A stretch of DNA of 7,541 nt from an uncultured Clostridia bacterium (lineage in GTDB: Bacteria > Bacillota > Clostridia > Christensenellales > UBA1242): contig CALKLQ010000036.1 in the NCBI GenBank assembly GCA_937992055.1, forward strand, positions 1 to 7,541, written 5' to 3'. A program made the position numbers and the translations under genes. The notes under the pieces were generated by a model. It ran no database searches. It saw only the letters and a program-made list of their open reading frames with translations, and had not been told where the DNA came from. This document shows positions 1 to 5,194 of the stretch, in pieces (the stretch's first letter is position 1; each line of letters opens with the position of its first letter).

Positions 1-57
<57 letters not shown>

Positions 58-66
<9 letters not shown>

Positions 67-79
67 GCCGAAAGGCAAA
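58..79 (+). repeat. 22-bp direct repeat, copy 1 (tRNA-Phe 3' end)
   Basis: Begins inside the acceptor strand of tRNA-Phe and runs past CCA into a small GCC-GAAA-GGC hairpin. An identical 22-bp copy lies at 131-152. Confidence 0.9.
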
Positions 80-130
80 GAGAACGACCGCACGAGCAAA
101 TCTCTTGCAAGGCGGAGTTCGACAGCCTAT

Positions 131-152
131 GAGGCACCAGCCGAAAGGCAAA
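131..152 (+). repeat. 22-bp direct repeat, copy 2, with tRNA-3'-end-like remnant
   Basis: Identical to 58-79. It carries GAGGCACCA as if ending a tRNA, and a T-loop-like GTTCGA lies just upstream at 117-122. The stretch 80-130 does not fold into a full tRNA: the T-stem has mismatches and no anticodon arm is evident. It is best read as a duplicated tRNA 3' end or a decayed tRNA. It could be a scar of an earlier integration at tRNA-Phe, but that is inference. Confidence 0.6.
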
Positions 153-173
153 AGCCTGGAAGCACAAAAATTT

Positions 174-248
174 GCTGGCGTGGCTCAACGGTAGAGCAGC
201 TGACTTGTAATCAGCAGGTTGAAGGTTCGATTCCTTTCGCCAGCTCCA
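174..248 (+). tRNA. tRNA-Thr (TGT)
   Basis: Acceptor strands GCTGGCG (174-180) and CGCCAGC (238-244) pair fully. The anticodon stem GCTGA/TCAGC encloses anticodon TGT at 206-208. The T-loop is TTCGATT, the discriminator is T245, and CCA (246-248) is encoded. Confidence 0.97.
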
Positions 249-252
249 ATGT

Positions 253-337
253 GGTTGGGTTCCCGAGCGGTCAAAGGGAGCAGACTGTAAATCTGCCGCC
301 TCCGGCTTCGATGGTTCGAATCCATCCCCAACCACCA
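253..337 (+). tRNA. tRNA-Tyr (GTA), probable integration target
   Basis: Acceptor strands GGTTGGG (253-259) and CCCAACC (327-333) pair. The anticodon stem GCAGA/TCTGC holds anticodon GTA (287-289). A long variable arm (class II, 85 nt) with CCGCCTCCGG is typical of bacterial tRNA-Tyr. The T-loop is TTCGAAT, discriminator A334, CCA 335-337. It is the last tRNA before the integrase gene, whose 3' end faces it about 110 bp away, so its 3' half is the likely attachment site. The second copy of the core needed to prove this is not in the window. Confidence 0.96.
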
Positions 338-385
338 AAGAAAAACAACTTATAAGCCTTTAAAATAGGTGCTTGTAGCGTTTTT

Positions 386-424
386 AACTGGTAATTAGAA
401 AAAATTCTAATTATCAGTTTTTTT
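386..424 (+). terminator. Intrinsic terminator of the tRNA operon
   Basis: A 15-bp stem (386-400 with 405-419, one G-T wobble) with an AAAA loop runs into a T tract ending at 424. It reads as a terminator on the plus strand only, because the minus side has A's after the stem. A second short inverted repeat (GCCAAAA/TTTTGGC, 427-447) overlaps the integrase stop codon. Confidence 0.85.
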
Positions 425-446
425 ATGCCAAAATTCAATTTTTTGG

Positions 447-1466
447 CTAAAAAGTTGGGTCAAAAGTTGGGTCAAATTTGTAATACATATTTTCATATAA
501 ATTTTCAATTTTTTGCTTTGTTATACTACGGTCAATATAAATATAAACTTTCTGCGTAAGTTCGACTTTTGTATGTCCTAACCAACTGCTAATAAGTTTG
601 TCAGGGTTGCCTAAATAGAAGTTATTTGTTGTGAATGTATGGCGTAATTTGTGTAAGTGTCCTTCAACATTTATTTCTTCTAAGAACTTTTTAAATTTAT
701 GATAAATTGTGCTATGTCTATATTTAGTAATTTCGTCAGCGTTATTTTGAATAAAATTGATGGTTTTTTCTGTTAAATCAATATATCTATAAATATTGTG
801 TTCTTCTCTTTTTTTTTCACAAAGAACTTTTAAGGTTTTATTGTTAATATCTAAACAATTTAATAGTTCTAATTTACTAGCCGGCAATTCGTTGCTTCTA
901 ATTCCAGTTAATAGATAGAACATAATAACTTTTTCAATGTCTTTACCTTTTAAATTTTGAACAATTTTCTTTTGTTCTTCGTAGTTGAAAGGTTTTTCTA
1001 TATTGTTAAGTTTTTTATCAATTTCAACATTTTCAAAAATATCTAATTTTATCTTTTGTGTTTTATATGCTTTTGTTAATGCTGCTTTAAGATAAATAGT
1101 TAAAATTTCCTTTGCTCTACTTCTTGGAATTTTGTTTAAGAATTCTTGTATAATATCGGCATTTAATTTAGTTAACTTAATGTTGGCAATTTTACTATTT
1201 TCAATATATATCCTAAACTTTGTAATTATTTCTTTATAAGGTTTATCTTTTATTTTTCCTTTTTTATAAGTTTCAGCCCAATAATACAGATATTCAATTA
1301 AAGTTTTTTCTTGTTGATGTATGTATGTAGTAGTAAATTTTTGTTTAAATTGCTTGATTTCTTTCAACAATTCTTTTTGGGTAGATTTGATGATGTTGTA
1401 TCTGATATGATTGATTGTTTTTCTAAATTCCCATCGTCCATCATTTCTTTGTCTAATATTTTTCAA
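447..1466 (-). CDS. Tyrosine recombinase / phage-type integrase
   Basis: Site-specific recombinase that would integrate and excise the element at the neighbouring tRNA-Tyr. Numbering is for the 339-aa form from the TTG at 1466. An arm-type DNA-binding domain (IRQRNDGRWEFR, about 3-42) leads, then a helical core-binding domain (about 55-150) and the catalytic domain. Catalytic residues are visible: R190 in TGIRSNEL, H272 and R275 in HKLRH, H298 in WLGHTKVE, and nucleophile Y308 in QKVYIY. The TTG is chosen because AAAGGAG lies 8 nt upstream and the arm domain starts a few residues later. The frame stays open upstream to an ATG at 1550, which lacks a clear SD, and further to 1646. The tail repeats DPTF twice. 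Very A+T-rich, like the rest of the element. Confidence 0.93.
   Translation of the reverse strand: MKNIRQRNDGRWEFRKTINHIRYNIIKSTQKELLKEIKQFKQKFTTTYIHQQEKTLIEYLYYWAETYKKGKIKDKPYKEIITKFRIYIENSKIANIKLTKLNADIIQEFLNKIPRSRAKEILTIYLKAALTKAYKTQKIKLDIFENVEIDKKLNNIEKPFNYEEQKKIVQNLKGKDIEKVIMFYLLTGIRSNELPASKLELLNCLDINNKTLKVLCEKKREEHNIYRYIDLTEKTINFIQNNADEITKYRHSTIYHKFKKFLEEINVEGHLHKLRHTFTTNNFYLGNPDKLISSWLGHTKVELTQKVYIYIDRSITKQKIENLYENMYYKFDPTFDPTF
450..473. repeat. Tandem 12-bp repeat at integrase 3' end
   Basis: Two perfect head-to-tail copies of AAAAGTTGGGTC (450-461 and 462-473) followed by AAA. They encode the duplicated DPTF tail of the integrase. Short direct repeats near an attachment site can be arm-type integrase binding sites; this is inference. 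Confidence 0.85.
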
Positions 1467-1668
1467 TTCAACATCTCCTTTATTGGTTAAATTTTGATGT
1501 GAATCGTTTAATAATGACTTATTGTTGATGACTCTAAACCTATTGCGCATTTCGTCTATATGTGCTTCGTGCTTACTATCATAGTAAATGTGAAATAGGT
1601 TAATTTGTTCATTAATTTTATTTACTTGTTCTTCAATTATTAAGAAGAGTTTTTATATATTCGCTCAT
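1467..1668 (-). pseudogene. Frameshifted small ORF fused in frame to integrase
   Basis: An ATG at 1668 with a good SD (AAAGGA, about 7 nt away) starts MSEYIKTLLNN and stops at TGA (1635-1633). One frame over, from 1646, an open frame reads LIIEEQVNKINEQINLFH and then runs without a stop into the integrase. Removing one A from the AAAAA run (1651-1655 region) would join the two frames, giving about 65 charged, coiled-coil-like residues ahead of the arm domain. Options are a real frameshift, a sequencing indel, or +1 programmed shifting with an internal integrase start. Family not recognised. Confidence 0.5.
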
Positions 1669-1711
1669 ATTTTTTCCTTTTTAAATATTAGTTGTAGTAA
1701 AAATGGCTATT

Positions 1712-1734
1712 TTACATCGCGTTTTTCTCCTTTT
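1712..1734 (-). other. Start-stop mini-ORF (AUG-UAA) behind a strong SD
   Basis: On the minus strand AAAAGGAG (1734-1727) is followed 9 nt later by ATG (1717-1715) and immediately TAA. It could be a regulatory minimal ORF in the integrase leader or the remnant of a lost gene. Nothing else is recognisable at 1669-1748 apart from a weak 6-bp hairpin (1697-1715). Confidence 0.3.
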
Positions 1735-1748
1735 GTTAAAAATAAGTC

Positions 1749-1783
1749 TAAAAAAACTTAAAACATAAGTTTTAAGTGATTTT
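1749..1783. repeat. 35-bp direct repeat, left copy
   Basis: Matches 2911-2945 at 34 of 35 positions; the only difference is A1765 versus T2927, in the hairpin loop. Together the two copies bracket the abiF gene, its RNA and its promoter. The abiF stop codon lies inside this copy. Confidence 0.9.
1750..1777 (-). terminator. Terminator of the abiF mRNA
   Basis: On the minus strand, an A+T-rich hairpin (ACTTAAAAC with its complement, 1777-1756) is followed by seven T's (1756-1750). It overlaps the abiF stop codon and would separate abiF from the integrase gene. Confidence 0.75.
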
Positions 1784-2728
1784 ATAGTTTTGTAAATTTG
1801 TCCATCTATTTTTTAATCCCATTTTATTATTTACTTCAGAAATAAAATGTGGTTTTAAATTTTGAATTAACATTAATCTTTCTGAAATAAATTCTTGCCA
1901 AAATGATGAAAATTCTAATGGTTTTAAAAAATATTTAAAAATTATCATTAATGCTAAAAAATCATTTTTGCCTACTAAAGGCACATTATTTTTATTGGTT
2001 TTAATTCTCATTTTTTTGTAAATTTCTAAATCGTAGGGTAATCTATCTTTTTTGATTTCAGCACAAAAAATTCTTTCATCATGAGCAACAATATTTCGAA
2101 AAGCAACTAACATTTTAAACATAATTTTCATACTAGCAGCAGTCAATTTATATTTTCTTGCTATTTCCGTCCTATCTTCTAATTTCATATTACTAAAGAA
2201 AATTGAGACCTCGCCTAGTGTCATAGAACGAATCAATACCCAAAGTGGAACATGTTCATGTTCATTAACATAGTGATAAATATAGCTTCTAAATTTTTTA
2301 CTCTTTTTATCTGCACATGTAATTATAATGTCATTGCAAGTATTGATTAAATTTGAAATACTTTCTTTTTTATTTGGGTCTTTATCAAAATTTTTTTCTT
2401 GTAAGTAATTAGCTTGTAATTCTCCGTATTTACTGCTAAATAAGTAAGAAATTTGAGATTTAAGTCTAGATTCAATATTTAATGTATATTTGTAAACAAT
2501 AGTTCTTAGGTTTTTATCAAAGTTGTATAAATTTATAATATCTTGGTCAGTAACTTTATCTTTATAGATATTATTATTTTCATGTTTAAATAAAAAGCTA
2601 TAACCGTTTATTAAATTGTAATATCCACAATCTTCTAATTTGTTTAAAAAGAATTGTTCATCGGTTATAGTTAAAGTTCTATTTTTTAAAATTTCAATTT
2701 GTTCTTCATAAGTTGTAAATTTTTTCAT
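1772..2728 (-). CDS. abiF: Abi_2/AbiF-family HEPN protein (abortive infection)
   Basis: 318 aa, a normal length for Abi_2 (AbiD/AbiF-like) proteins. Visible family hallmarks are an N-terminal CGYYNLINGYSFLF block (34-47), DKNLRTIVYKYTLNIESRL (71-89), VPLWVLIRSMTLGEVS (160-175), and R211-N-I-V-A-H216 followed by DERIF. The last is the HEPN RNase signature Rx4-6H, so RNA cleavage in the cytoplasm is the likely activity. The ATG is preceded by AAGGGG at 5-nt spacing. The SD can pair with a TTTCC element just upstream, and the gene follows its own promoter and a structured RNA. Family knowledge: AbiF genes block phage growth and are commonly found beside a small RNA thought to restrain the toxin. 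The symbol follows the family; AbiD cannot be separated by eye. Confidence 0.88.
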   Translation of the reverse strand: MKKFTTYEEQIEILKNRTLTITDEQFFLNKLEDCGYYNLINGYSFLFKHENNNIYKDKVTDQDIINLYNFDKNLRTIVYKYTLNIESRLKSQISYLFSSKYGELQANYLQEKNFDKDPNKKESISNLINTCNDIIITCADKKSKKFRSYIYHYVNEHEHVPLWVLIRSMTLGEVSIFFSNMKLEDRTEIARKYKLTAASMKIMFKMLVAFRNIVAHDERIFCAEIKKDRLPYDLEIYKKMRIKTNKNNVPLVGKNDFLALMIIFKYFLKPLEFSSFWQEFISERLMLIQNLKPHFISEVNNKMGLKNRWTNLQNYKIT

Positions 2729-2730
2729 AA

Positions 2731-2750
2731 TTTCCCCTTAAAAAAGGAAA
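2731..2750 (-). promoter_or_regulatory. SD-sequestering hairpin of abiF
   Basis: TTTCC (2731-2735) and GGAAA (2746-2750) are complementary. On the minus strand the SD AAGGGGAAA can therefore fold onto the TTTCCTT just before it. This would make abiF translation depend on upstream RNA folding. Confidence 0.5.
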
Positions 2751-2811
2751 CGAGGAAGTCCCGAAAGACTTCCTCACCGTCCTTCAACACTGGTTGAAAG
2801 GAACATTCCAT
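2740..2811 (-). ncRNA. AbiF-associated structured RNA (candidate RNA antitoxin)
   Basis: The transcript predicted from the promoter at 2818-2846 starts near 2811 and would end at the U-run 2745-2740, about 72 nt. Reading minus, it opens with the self-complementary GGAATGTTCC. Hairpin 1 follows (2801-2793 with 2788-2781, 8 bp, one bulged base, 4-nt loop). Then comes a perfect 9-bp hairpin 2 (2775-2767 with 2760-2752) closed by U-G over a UUCG loop, then GTTTCC and six U's. A strong hairpin plus U-run suggests a discrete small RNA or attenuator with readthrough into abiF. From memory, a conserved RNA motif upstream of abiF genes has been described; the match to that motif is untested here. Confidence 0.7.
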
Positions 2812-2817
2812 GACTAT

Positions 2818-2846
2818 ATAATAATTTAATTTAATAAATATGTCAA
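2818..2846 (-). promoter_or_regulatory. Sigma-70-type promoter for the ncRNA and abiF
   Basis: Perfect -35 TTGACA (2846-2841 on the minus strand), 17-bp spacer, -10 TATTAT (2823-2818, 5 of 6). The predicted start is near 2811, just before the first RNA stem. It is the strongest promoter in the window. Confidence 0.8.
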
Positions 2847-2910
2847 CATATTTTTAAAAATTTTTTATATAATCATACTAAATTTTATTCAATTAGTAGC
2901 AAAATATACA

Positions 2911-2945
2911 TAAAAAAACTTAAAACTTAAGTTTTAAGTGATTTT
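2911..2945. repeat. 35-bp direct repeat, right copy
   Basis: 34/35 identical to 1749-1783, lying 1162 bp away. It starts 2 bp beyond the lipoprotein stop codon and contains a 22-bp perfect palindrome (2918-2939). Confidence 0.9.
2912..2939 (-). terminator. Terminator of the repressor-lipoprotein operon
   Basis: On the minus strand a palindromic hairpin (2939-2918) is followed by a run of T's (2918-2912), right after the lipoprotein stop codon. It isolates the abiF promoter from upstream transcription. Confidence 0.78.
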
Positions 2946-2947
2946 TA

Positions 2948-3376
2948 TTAATTAATTTTGTTAAATATAACATTATCATTTATAAGTTCTTTATCTTTGT
3001 ATTTAACTAAAATTTGATTTTTATTATTCATATTGATATTCGAAGTTACTCGTAACCTTAGATTTTTTTCTTCATAGCTTTCTAGTATTAAATTTGCTGA
3101 ACTTATAAAAACTTCTTCGTACTCGTATAAAAATGTGATTATTGTTTTTTGCTCATTATTTATTTCGATAAAGAAATCACTTTGATTAAGAAGTAATTCT
3201 TGACTTGTTAGGTTTTTAAACTTAATTGTGAAATCTAAATAATAATCTGTTTGTCTTTTACCAATACTAAATCTTACAAATTCTGCCGTAATTTCGTTTT
3301 TGGGGGTTAAATTACAAGCACTAAAAGAAAAAACAGATATTATAAAAATAAAGATTAAACTAAATATTTGTTTCAT
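2948..3376 (-). CDS. Predicted small lipoprotein
   Basis: 142 aa. Residues 2-20 are a hydrophobic signal sequence with lysine at position 2 and lipobox FSAC, so cleavage before C21 and lipid anchoring on the outer face of the membrane are predicted. The rest alternates short polar and hydrophobic stretches (for example YYLDFTIKFKNLT), consistent with a beta-sandwich, with no catalytic motif that I recognise. Its SD AAGGGA overlaps the stop codon of the repressor gene 9 bp upstream, so the two are probably co-transcribed and translationally coupled. Being expressed with the repressor suggests a role in the integrated state, such as superinfection exclusion at the cell surface. That role is inference from position only. 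Confidence 0.82.
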   Translation of the reverse strand: MKQIFSLIFIFIISVFSFSACNLTPKNEITAEFVRFSIGKRQTDYYLDFTIKFKNLTSQELLLNQSDFFIEINNEQKTIITFLYEYEEVFISSANLILESYEEKNLRLRVTSNINMNNKNQILVKYKDKELINDNVIFNKIN

Positions 3377-3385
3377 TGCATTCCC

Positions 3386-3748
3386 TTAATTTATTTTTTT
3401 ATTTTCGTATTTCAATTGCATGTCTTCTTGTTCTTCGAGTTTTGCAATCGCATAACTTTCAACTCTATTTGCTTGTGTTTCGTTTAATTGACTAGCTATG
3501 TCAATTATATTTTTTTGCGTGTCAGTAAGACCTGATTTGTCAATTTTGTTGTTTTGCCTGTGTCCGATTAAATAATCAACTGAAACATCAAAATAATCAG
3601 CAATTTTAATTAGAGTTTCAATATTAGGTTGATATTCTCCATTTTCATACGCATTATAAGTTCTTAATGGTATGTTAAGCGCATTTGCAGTTTCTAATTG
3701 TGTAATTTTGTAAGTTTTTCTTAATTCTTTTAAATTATTTAGTTCCAT
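3386..3748 (-). CDS. XRE-family transcriptional repressor
   Basis: 120 aa. An N-terminal Cro/C1-type helix-turn-helix covers about residues 4-62, with ITQLETANALNIPLRTYNAYE as scaffold and recognition helices and the usual DYFDVSVDYLIG ending. The C-terminal half (LTDTQKNIIDIASQLNE and beyond) is helical and probably dimerises. There is no S24 peptidase domain, so RecA-stimulated self-cleavage is not expected, and induction would need another route. SD AGTAGG lies 6 nt before the ATG. It is divergent from the sigma-factor gene across a 169-bp promoter region and is the natural candidate for repressing it. First gene of a two-gene operon with the lipoprotein. Confidence 0.93.
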   Translation of the reverse strand: MELNNLKELRKTYKITQLETANALNIPLRTYNAYENGEYQPNIETLIKIADYFDVSVDYLIGHRQNNKIDKSGLTDTQKNIIDIASQLNETQANRVESYAIAKLEEQEDMQLKYENKKIN

Positions 3749-3768
3749 AATTTACCTACTTTTTTTAT

Positions 3769-3797
3769 ATTTTAATATTTATGCAGTAAAAAAGCAA
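3769..3797 (-). promoter_or_regulatory. Probable promoter of the repressor operon
   Basis: On the minus strand: -35 TTGCTT (3797-3792), 17-bp spacer, -10 TAAAAT (3774-3769). The predicted start lies shortly before the SD. The A+T-rich context makes chance matches common. Confidence 0.5.
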
Positions 3798-3847
3798 TAG
3801 TTTTTTTATAAAAAGTATAAAAATGAAGAAAAATAGCGTAATTTTGT

Positions 3848-3876
3848 TTGCATATTTTCTATTTGTCGCATATAAT
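3848..3876 (+). promoter_or_regulatory. Probable promoter of the sigma-factor gene
   Basis: A perfect -10 TATAAT (3871-3876) lies 17 bp after a weak -35 TTGCAT (3848-3853). A weak -35 fits a regulated promoter. GCATAT occurs at 3850-3855 and again at 3868-3873, and AGCGTAA at 3835-3841 and 3886-3892. Confidence 0.6.
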
Positions 3877-3881
3877 ATATG
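3869..3881. promoter_or_regulatory. Palindrome over the -10: candidate operator
   Basis: CATATA-A-TATATG is a perfect 13-bp inverted repeat overlapping the -10 box of the rightward promoter. It is well placed for repressor binding that would block polymerase. Its A+T-only interior lowers confidence. Confidence 0.4.
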
Positions 3882-3917
3882 TGAAAGCGTAAAAATACAC
3901 AGCAAATAGGAGAATAT

Positions 3918-4421
3918 ATGAATAAAGAAGTAACAGAAAAAGAAATAACAGAAGATTTAAAAATTAGTAAACATGTATTTAAAACTTTCTTTGCTGGTTA
4001 TCAGTATTTAAAAGAAGATTTAATACAGGAAGGTGTACTTGCTTTAATGAAAGCGAGAAAGTCCTTTGATAACACAAAGGGTGTTTATAGCACATTTGCT
4101 TTTAAGGTTGCTACAAACGCAATGAGAATGTATTTAAGAAAAGAATATAGGCATGAAGATGTAGAGAATATAGAAGATTATGCTTTTGAAATTGCAGACG
4201 AAATAAATGACATAGATATATCAATACATATAAAGAATTCGATTGTTGATGTAATTGAAAATAGTAAAAAGCCAAGGGTTATAGAAAAAATTGTTAATTT
4301 GCTTTGTTGTGGTTTTACTGGAATTGAAATTGCAGAAAGTTTAAATGTTAGTAGGACATATGTTAGTAAGCTAATTAATGATTTTAGAAAAAGGCTTCGT
4401 AAAGAATTAATTAATTGTTAG
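3918..4421 (+). CDS. Sigma-70-family RNA polymerase sigma factor
   Basis: 167 aa. Region 2 is clear at about 29-76: EDLIQEGVLALMKARKSFD, then GVYSTFAFKVATNAMRMYLRK, matching the core-binding and -10-recognition helices of sigma-70 proteins. Region 4 occupies about 120-163, with a helix-turn-helix in CGFTGIEIAESLNVSRTYVSKL and a basic end. No region 1.1 or 3 is apparent, so it is a short two-domain type. SD AGGAG is 5 nt from the ATG. It is the first rightward gene and divergent from the XRE repressor. It would redirect host polymerase to promoters of the downstream genes; its target sequence cannot be read from this window. Confidence 0.9.
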   Translation: MNKEVTEKEITEDLKISKHVFKTFFAGYQYLKEDLIQEGVLALMKARKSFDNTKGVYSTFAFKVATNAMRMYLRKEYRHEDVENIEDYAFEIADEINDIDISIHIKNSIVDVIENSKKPRVIEKIVNLLCCGFTGIEIAESLNVSRTYVSKLINDFRKRLRKELINC

Positions 4422-4430
4422 TGAGCATAT

Positions 4431-4453
4431 CCTGGTTAGGTTTGTCCGCCAGG
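4431..4453 (+). promoter_or_regulatory. Hairpin in the leader of the next gene
   Basis: CCTGG (4431-4435) pairs with CCAGG (4449-4453), and GG/CC inside the loop may also pair. No T-run follows, so it is not a terminator. It sits 30 nt before the next start codon. Confidence 0.4.
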
Positions 4454-4483
4454 GTTCAAGAAAAAAATAAGGGGGTTGTGTTT

Positions 4484-4864
4484 ATGGCACAGATGTTTAA
4501 AAAAGGTTTTAAACCTAAATCTACGACGAAAGAAGCGAAATCTATTATTCGTAGAGAGATTAAATTTTATTATGGCGACGATTCTGAAAACAGAACTTAT
4601 GGTAAAGATTTTTTAAAGAATATGCAAGAAGACGCAAATTCTTATTCTGCAGGTCGTGGAACAAGTGATTGGAATAAAGGAAAAGAATTGGTAAATGCTG
4701 GTTGTTTTGCTTGTTATTATAATGACCAAAGAAAAATGCTTTCTAAAATTTATGGAAAGCGAAATGTTGATAAATGGCCAGGAAATAAAGTTCATAATAC
4801 TTATGGCAATTTAATCGGTCGTGAATATTCTTATATGTTGCAAGAAAAGAAGAAAAATAAGTAA
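4484..4864 (+). CDS. Hypothetical basic protein, 126 aa
   Basis: Not recognised. The ATG at 4484 is chosen for its GGGGG SD 8 nt upstream; the frame is open back to a TTG at 4415 that overlaps the sigma gene and lacks an SD. The protein is strongly basic at both ends (FKKGFKPKSTTK; EKKKNK at the C terminus), rich in aromatic residues, and has one CxxC (C74, C77 in GCFAC). It has no signal sequence or membrane segment, so it is probably cytoplasmic and could bind nucleic acid. It ends 5 bp before the end of a convergent gene. First gene after the sigma factor in the rightward block. Confidence 0.72.
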   Translation: MAQMFKKGFKPKSTTKEAKSIIRREIKFYYGDDSENRTYGKDFLKNMQEDANSYSAGRGTSDWNKGKELVNAGCFACYYNDQRKMLSKIYGKRNVDKWPGNKVHNTYGNLIGREYSYMLQEKKKNK

Positions 4865-4865
4865 G

Positions 4866-4884
4866 TTAATTAAATTTTAATTAA
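4866..4884. terminator. A+T palindrome between convergent genes
   Basis: TTAATTAAA (4866-4874) and TTTAATTAA (4876-4884) are perfect 9-base arms around one base, overlapping the end of the minus-strand gene. With no G or C it is weak, but it is placed to act as a bidirectional terminator. Confidence 0.4.
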
Positions 4885-5121
4885 TTTCCATTTTTGATTT
4901 AGCAATTTATCAGAAGGATTAGTTCTTGCATTTTTAGAAATTCGTTTGCCTATTAAAATTAAATCATAACCTACTTTATTTAAAGCAGTTTTTAAAATTT
5001 TTAATTCAGGGTCTTGATTATAAATAGTCACATTAAAGTAAAGATATTGTTCTTCAATTTGATTTTCTAATAATTCCGGCAAATCATTGATAAATTCTTG
5101 TGCAAATTCTTCTGCGTTCAT
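4870..5121 (-). CDS. Hypothetical acidic protein, 83 aa, opposing the operon
   Basis: Not recognised. The N-terminal half is acidic and probably helical (MNAEEFAQEFINDLPELLE); the C-terminal third is basic (IGKRISKNARTNP). AAAGGAG lies 9 nt before the ATG and supports real translation. It is the only leftward gene inside the rightward block. It is convergent with the 126-aa gene and divergent from the 100-aa gene, so its transcript could oppose the operon. Its SD lies at the foot of a 10-bp hairpin, suggesting regulated expression. An acidic small protein could be an antagonist of a host or element protein; that is speculation. Confidence 0.7.
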   Translation of the reverse strand: MNAEEFAQEFINDLPELLENQIEEQYLYFNVTIYNQDPELKILKTALNKVGYDLILIGKRISKNARTNPSDKLLNQKWKLIKI

Positions 5122-5160
5122 AAAAAAAATCTCCTTTTGTTAACTAGATGTTAGCAAAAG
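5122..5160 (-). promoter_or_regulatory. Hairpin and U-run just before the 83-aa gene
   Basis: On the minus strand CTTTTGCTAA (5160-5151) pairs with 5143-5134 (10 bp, one wobble, 7-nt loop). The 3' arm includes the AAAAG of the SD. GAGA and a run of eight T's (5129-5122) follow, directly before the ATG. It can act as an SD-hiding hairpin or as an attenuator. Confidence 0.5.
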
Positions 5161-5194
5161 AAGAAATAAAAGTCAAATAAAAGGAAGGTAAAAT

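Noticed and set aside
2801..2810. GGAACATTCC as a separate operator
   Set aside because: Lies at the predicted RNA 5' end, only four-base arms with a two-base centre; treated as part of the RNA.
4415..4483. Upstream extension of the 126-aa gene to a TTG
   Set aside because: Overlaps the sigma gene end and a hairpin and lacks an SD; the ATG at 4484 has a GGGGG SD.
4613..4795. 60-aa minus-strand ORF
   Set aside because: Lies wholly inside the 126-aa gene on the opposite strand, has no SD, and is a composition shadow.
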